Below, one piece after another: positions 60,638 through 64,000 of a DNA stretch of 64,000 nucleotides. This DNA comes from Bacteroides uniformis (GTDB taxonomy: Bacteria > Bacteroidota > Bacteroidia > Bacteroidales > Bacteroidaceae): assembly GCF_025147485.1 (NCBI RefSeq), contig NZ_CP102263.1:633501-697500 (forward strand). The letters are read 5' to 3'. Positions within the stretch are counted from its first letter, which is position 1. Each line of letters opens with the position of its first letter. A model generated the notes under the pieces. It did no database searches. It was not told the origin of the DNA and worked only from the letters and a program-made list of their open reading frames with translations. The position numbers and the translations under genes are program-made.

Positions 60638-61741
60638 ATGAAGCACACCCTTTTCACATTGGCACTGGTCTTATTGACTCTGCTGTCAGCATCATGCGGA
60701 GATAAGAAAAAAGTAGTATATCAGAACCCACTTCCCATGGCCTTCGGAGACCCGTTCCTCCTGAAAGCTTCCGACGGGAAATTCTATATGTACGGGACGG
60801 GGGGAGTACAGAACGGCTTCAAAGTATATTCCTCCGATGACCTGGTGACATGGAAAGATGAGGGTCCCGTCTATCAAGGCGGCACATCCGACTCATGGGG
60901 CACCGACTGTTTCTGGGCGCCCGAAGTGTATGAGCGCGACGGCAAATACTACTTATGGTTCAGCGCCAACTGGAAGGAAAACCCCACTCAGGAGCAAGAG
61001 AACTTCCGTATCGGCGTAGCCGTAGCCGATAAACCCACCGGGCCTTTCAAAGATTTGTCCGACCGCCCGGTATTCGATCCCGGCTATCCTATCATCGACG
61101 CAAACATACTCTTTGACGATGCATCCGGAAAGACCTACCTCTACTACTCCCGCTGCTGCTACAAACATGCCGTCGAGAGCGAAGTCTCAGCATGGGCCAA
61201 AACAAAGGGCTGGTTTGACGAGATTGAGGAGAGCTGGATTTACGGCGTGGAGCTGAAACCGGATTTCTCCGGTGTCATCGGAGAGCCGGTAGCATTGCTT
61301 TGCCCGCCCAAAACGATGGACGACCCTCAAGCGAAATGGGAGAACCGTTCGGTGACTACACATGAGGTCAACAGACGCTGGACAGAAGGTTCGTATATGG
61401 TGAAACACGGGAATCTCTATTACATGCTTTACTCTGCAAACTTCTTCGGAGGAAAGAATTATGCGGTGGGCTATGCAACCTCCCAAAGTCCTTTAGGCCC
61501 ATTCACAAAGGCTGCCAACAATCCGGTGCTGCAAAAGAACACAGAGCAAGGCGGCATCGTGACCGGAACCGGGCATTGTATGCTCATCGACATTCACAAT
61601 CGTCTCTACTGTGTCTACCATGGACGCACCGAAACCACCGGTGACGAACGAATGGTATTCATCGACCTCATAGACATCCAACCAGACGGGAAACTGGTAG
61701 TCCACGGACCGAATACGGATTTACAGAAAATCACATATTAA
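60638..61741 (+). CDS. GH43-family glycoside hydrolase lipoprotein
   Basis: This 367-aa protein has a lipoprotein signal (MKHTLFTLALVLLTLLSASCGD; Cys at residue 20). Five-bladed-propeller motifs of GH43 are visible: PLPMAFGDPFLLKASDGKFY (about 32-51; catalytic base Asp in GDP), DCFWAPEVYERDGKYYLWFS, IIDANILFDDASGKTYLYYS (Asp that tunes pKa, about 150-170) and WTEGSYMVKHGNLYYMLYSA (acid Glu, about 247-267). It probably removes alpha-L-arabinofuranose or beta-xylose side chains. It is transcribed on its own, between the MutS-like gene and the GH2 gene, and may assist the neighbouring operon or a plant-glycan PUL. Confidence 0.88.
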   Translation: MKHTLFTLALVLLTLLSASCGDKKKVVYQNPLPMAFGDPFLLKASDGKFYMYGTGGVQNGFKVYSSDDLVTWKDEGPVYQGGTSDSWGTDCFWAPEVYERDGKYYLWFSANWKENPTQEQENFRIGVAVADKPTGPFKDLSDRPVFDPGYPIIDANILFDDASGKTYLYYSRCCYKHAVESEVSAWAKTKGWFDEIEESWIYGVELKPDFSGVIGEPVALLCPPKTMDDPQAKWENRSVTTHEVNRRWTEGSYMVKHGNLYYMLYSANFFGGKNYAVGYATSQSPLGPFTKAANNPVLQKNTEQGGIVTGTGHCMLIDIHNRLYCVYHGRTETTGDERMVFIDLIDIQPDGKLVVHGPNTDLQKITY

Positions 61742-61745
61742 AGCT

Positions 61746-61817
61746 ATCAGGCGCAGACTGTACAGCATTTCACGGTTCATTATTCCCCGTGGCTCTCCTA
61801 TACATTCCGCGCCTGAT
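61746..61817. terminator. Candidate two-way terminator between convergent GH43 and GH2 genes
   Basis: ATCAGGCGC (61746-61754) and GCGCCTGAT (61809-61817) form a 9-bp stem with a 54-nt loop that holds an inner CACGG/CCGTG stem (61771-61791). It fills the whole gap between the two stop codons. The long loop makes termination less certain. Confidence 0.45.
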
Positions 61818-61822
61818 GAAAA

Positions 61823-63820
61823 TTAAAAAGGACATATCCATACACAACAATCCGCTCCATATTTGTTCCTGACTTCAATTCTATTTTCACCGGTATCCAA
61901 TACAATGCCTTTCCATTCCAGTACATTTACGGAATCAGGTTTTGCAGTCCCATATGCTTTGCCATTGATATACAATTTGGCAGCTCCGCTATTGCTGAAT
62001 ACTTGCACATCAACGGTTTTGCGGGTTCTGTTTACCAATCGTTTTCCTGCGATATATACAAACTTATCTTCTTGATTCCAGTTTGCCTTATAAAAGTAAA
62101 AGGCATCTTTCTTTATTTTCCGGTCGTAAGTCACCAGCCCCTTATCGTTGCGTCCCATAATGGATCCCTCCCTACGGCCTGCCGCCGAAAAGTCGAACAT
62201 GCACCAGATGAAGTTGCACCACAAGAATTCGCGTTCCTGAAGCTGTTTCCAATTCTCCACATGATAATAAGTCTGCCAGTTTTCGGGATGCCATTGCCCC
62301 CACGGTTCCGGATGCCTCAGCGAGTCCTCCTGCTGGAATACGCATGCCCCGGCACCATACTCGCTGATGCCCATCTTCCGCTCCGGATGTGCTGCATGCT
62401 CGCGGTCTATCCAGCGCCCCATGTCATCCATGTTGTCGCCATACCAGCCGAAATACTTGTTGAAAGCAATCAGGTCGGTGAATCCGTTGAAGTCGTCATC
62501 CTGATTACTGGCTCCCATAGTGGGACGGCTCGGGTCCAACTGACGGGCCAAAGCATGAAGCTCTGCCGCCATACGCGAAGGACGGTCCAGCCAACCGGAA
62601 TTTATCTCATTGAACAGCCCCCAGAACAAAATGCAGGGGTGATTGTAGTTCTGTAAAATCAGTTCCTTCAATTGCAGGCGCAAGTTTTCATCATAAGCAG
62701 GATTATTCACATAAACATTGACAAAAGGAATCTCAGCCCATGCCACCAGTCCCCGCTTGTCCATCTGTTGATGCATGTATTTGGCTTGCGGATAGTGACA
62801 AAGACGCACGGCATTGCATCCCATTTCCTGCATCAAGTCCAAATCTTCATCATGGTCTTGCGGATAAAATGCCGAAGCGCGTTCTGCCCTATCCTGATGC
62901 CGGTTCACGCCATTCAAGCGATAAGGCTTTCCATTCAGGAAGAAACCTTTCTCCGCATCGGCATGAAAGTAGCGGAAACCTATCTCTTCTTCGCGGCGGT
63001 CTATCTCTTTTCCATCCTTACGCAATATCACCACTCCTTTATATAAATAGGGATTCTTCACTCCATCCCACAAATGAGGCCTTTCAAGCACTATGTCCAT
63101 CATCACCTTTTTATCCTCACCCACCTCTGCACTGGCAACACGGCAAAGCAACTTTTCCTTGTCATATAGTCGAAACTCCACCTCGCAACCGGTCACAGTA
63201 GTTTCCCTTGCCGAAAGCAGTGCTTCAATTTTCAAATGGGCCTTTTTCTCCGATACATCGGACTGAGTGAAGAATACACCTGAAGAGGCATAATAAGCAG
63301 GTTCTATGCAGACATCCTCCGTCACCAGCAGTTCCACCCCCCGATACAACCCACCAAACATATTGAAGTCGCCGCAAATGGGAGCGACATCCATAGTCTG
63401 AGCATTGCTGACACGAATTTCCAATACACTTTCTGTTCCCGGGACCAGGAAATCAGTCAATTCTGCCACAAATGCCGTATAACCACCCTTATGTTGCATC
63501 ACAAAATGATGGTCGATAAAAATGTCGGCAACCGTCTGTGCAGCCATCACTTTCAAGAAAAAACGTTTGCCCCGATAATGGGCAGGAACAGACAACTTAC
63601 GACTGTAATTGCATAATCCCCTATAATAATCGGCATTGCCAAACATGCCATCGCCCGCATTCCAAGTGTGAGGCAAAGTAACCTTCACTATTTCCGAAGC
63701 AGGTGCCTGAAAACCCCGGTGGAAATTCCATCCTTCATTCAGTGGAATCACCTCTACGGCAAATACACATGTTGACAATATTCCCAAAGAGAATAAAAAT
63801 AAAATGATGAATCTGTTCAT
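61823..63820 (-). CDS. GH2-family beta-galactosidase/beta-glucuronidase-like enzyme
   Basis: This is a 665-aa exported enzyme (signal MNRFIILFLFSLGILSTCVFA). Domains in order: jelly roll (about 22-185; GWNFHRGFQAPASEIVKVTL, LPHTWN), Ig-like (about 190-285), and the TIM barrel with LNGVNRHQDRAERASAFYPQ, MGCNAVRLCHYPQ and the acid/base Glu in LFWGLFNEINSGW (about 404-416). The nucleophile Glu is in MGISEYGAGACV (about 491-502), and a short Ig-like C-terminal domain follows (VQVFSNSGAAKLYINGKAYG). It should remove terminal beta-galactosyl or related residues. It is shorter than many Bacteroides GH2 enzymes (800-1000 aa) but looks complete. A TACCTTTG box precedes it. Confidence 0.92.
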   Translation of the reverse strand: MNRFIILFLFSLGILSTCVFAVEVIPLNEGWNFHRGFQAPASEIVKVTLPHTWNAGDGMFGNADYYRGLCNYSRKLSVPAHYRGKRFFLKVMAAQTVADIFIDHHFVMQHKGGYTAFVAELTDFLVPGTESVLEIRVSNAQTMDVAPICGDFNMFGGLYRGVELLVTEDVCIEPAYYASSGVFFTQSDVSEKKAHLKIEALLSARETTVTGCEVEFRLYDKEKLLCRVASAEVGEDKKVMMDIVLERPHLWDGVKNPYLYKGVVILRKDGKEIDRREEEIGFRYFHADAEKGFFLNGKPYRLNGVNRHQDRAERASAFYPQDHDEDLDLMQEMGCNAVRLCHYPQAKYMHQQMDKRGLVAWAEIPFVNVYVNNPAYDENLRLQLKELILQNYNHPCILFWGLFNEINSGWLDRPSRMAAELHALARQLDPSRPTMGASNQDDDFNGFTDLIAFNKYFGWYGDNMDDMGRWIDREHAAHPERKMGISEYGAGACVFQQEDSLRHPEPWGQWHPENWQTYYHVENWKQLQEREFLWCNFIWCMFDFSAAGRREGSIMGRNDKGLVTYDRKIKKDAFYFYKANWNQEDKFVYIAGKRLVNRTRKTVDVQVFSNSGAAKLYINGKAYGTAKPDSVNVLEWKGIVLDTGENRIEVRNKYGADCCVWICPF

Positions 63821-64000
63821 TTTCGATAAAGTATTAGAAGGTTAATCATATTGGCAGGAACCAGTCCTTCCCTGCAAAGGTATGAAATAAATGTTGAATA
63901 ATAAATGAGAAAAACACTTCAAGACACGCAAGACAACAAACGGATGGCATGTTTAAGACTTATACGACCGCGATGCAACATTACAGACCTATTAATGCAA
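63821..64000 (-). promoter_or_regulatory. Upstream region of the GH2 gene with -7 box
   Basis: TACCTTTG on the minus strand (63875-63882) fits the -7 consensus and lies 55 bp before the GH2 start. No other gene is visible to the window end. Confidence 0.5.

Overview
The window looks like chromosomal DNA of a gut-type Bacteroidales bacterium (Bacteroides, Phocaeicola or Parabacteroides-like). The evidence is three SusC/SusD outer-membrane pairs (one SusD cut by the window edge), many lipoproteins and secreted glycoside hydrolases, -7 boxes of the Bacteroides TAnnTTTG type, an alpha2-type glycyl-tRNA synthetase, and an HU-like/VirE pair typical of this group. No tRNA, rRNA, CRISPR array or transposase was seen.

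Region 1 (1-12522) holds two SusC/SusD systems around a BadF-type sugar kinase. The two susC genes share a leader of about 170 nt and a near-palindromic operator at the same distance from both start codons, so they are probably co-regulated paralogues. An unrecognised lipoprotein follows the second pair. Region 2 (12613-16494) is accessory DNA: a nucleotidyltransferase with a strikingly short HEPN-type partner, then a divergent HU-like/VirE-primase-helicase pair. That pair is GC-rich on the VirE side and is closed on both sides by terminator hairpins built on the same word.

Region 3 (16605-38973, + strand) is a peptidoglycan and MurNAc salvage cluster. It holds two NamZ exo-muramidases, an SSS symporter, an Amidase_3-type amidase, a phosphoesterase/PQQ-propeller protein, a GT2, a DUF4922 HIT/GalT-like protein, a SpoIID-like protein, an AmpG-like permease, a FAD/Fe-S D-2-hydroxyacid dehydrogenase, a DUF5009 membrane protein in the murT position, a MurK-like kinase, MurQ, and a beta-lactamase-fold/SGNH fusion. 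MurQ releases D-lactate and the FAD/Fe-S enzyme is a good candidate to oxidise it. Short reiterated AT-rich words, several as long hairpins and some inserted in frame in genes, punctuate this cluster.

Region 4 (39118-41372) has glycyl-tRNA synthetase followed by an FKBP lipoprotein.

Region 5 (41489-58893) is the most interesting part: a ten-gene minus-strand operon. It runs from a split transketolase through an FGGY kinase, an L-fucose-isomerase-like enzyme, a sugar transporter, SusC/SusD, a DUF1593 nucleoside-hydrolase-like protein and a CE1-like esterase to a GH3 beta-glucosidase, and ends at a strong terminator. It is divergent from a stand-alone ribB and a DeoR-family repressor, with DeoR-like operator repeats between. 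Isomerase, kinase and two-subunit transketolase match the logic of the non-oxidative D-apiose (apulose-4-phosphate transketolase) pathway, so I propose a PUL for an apiose-type branched or unusual ketose-forming sugar. Region 6 (58973-63882) has a membrane-anchored MutS-like ATPase, a GH43 lipoprotein and a GH2 enzyme.
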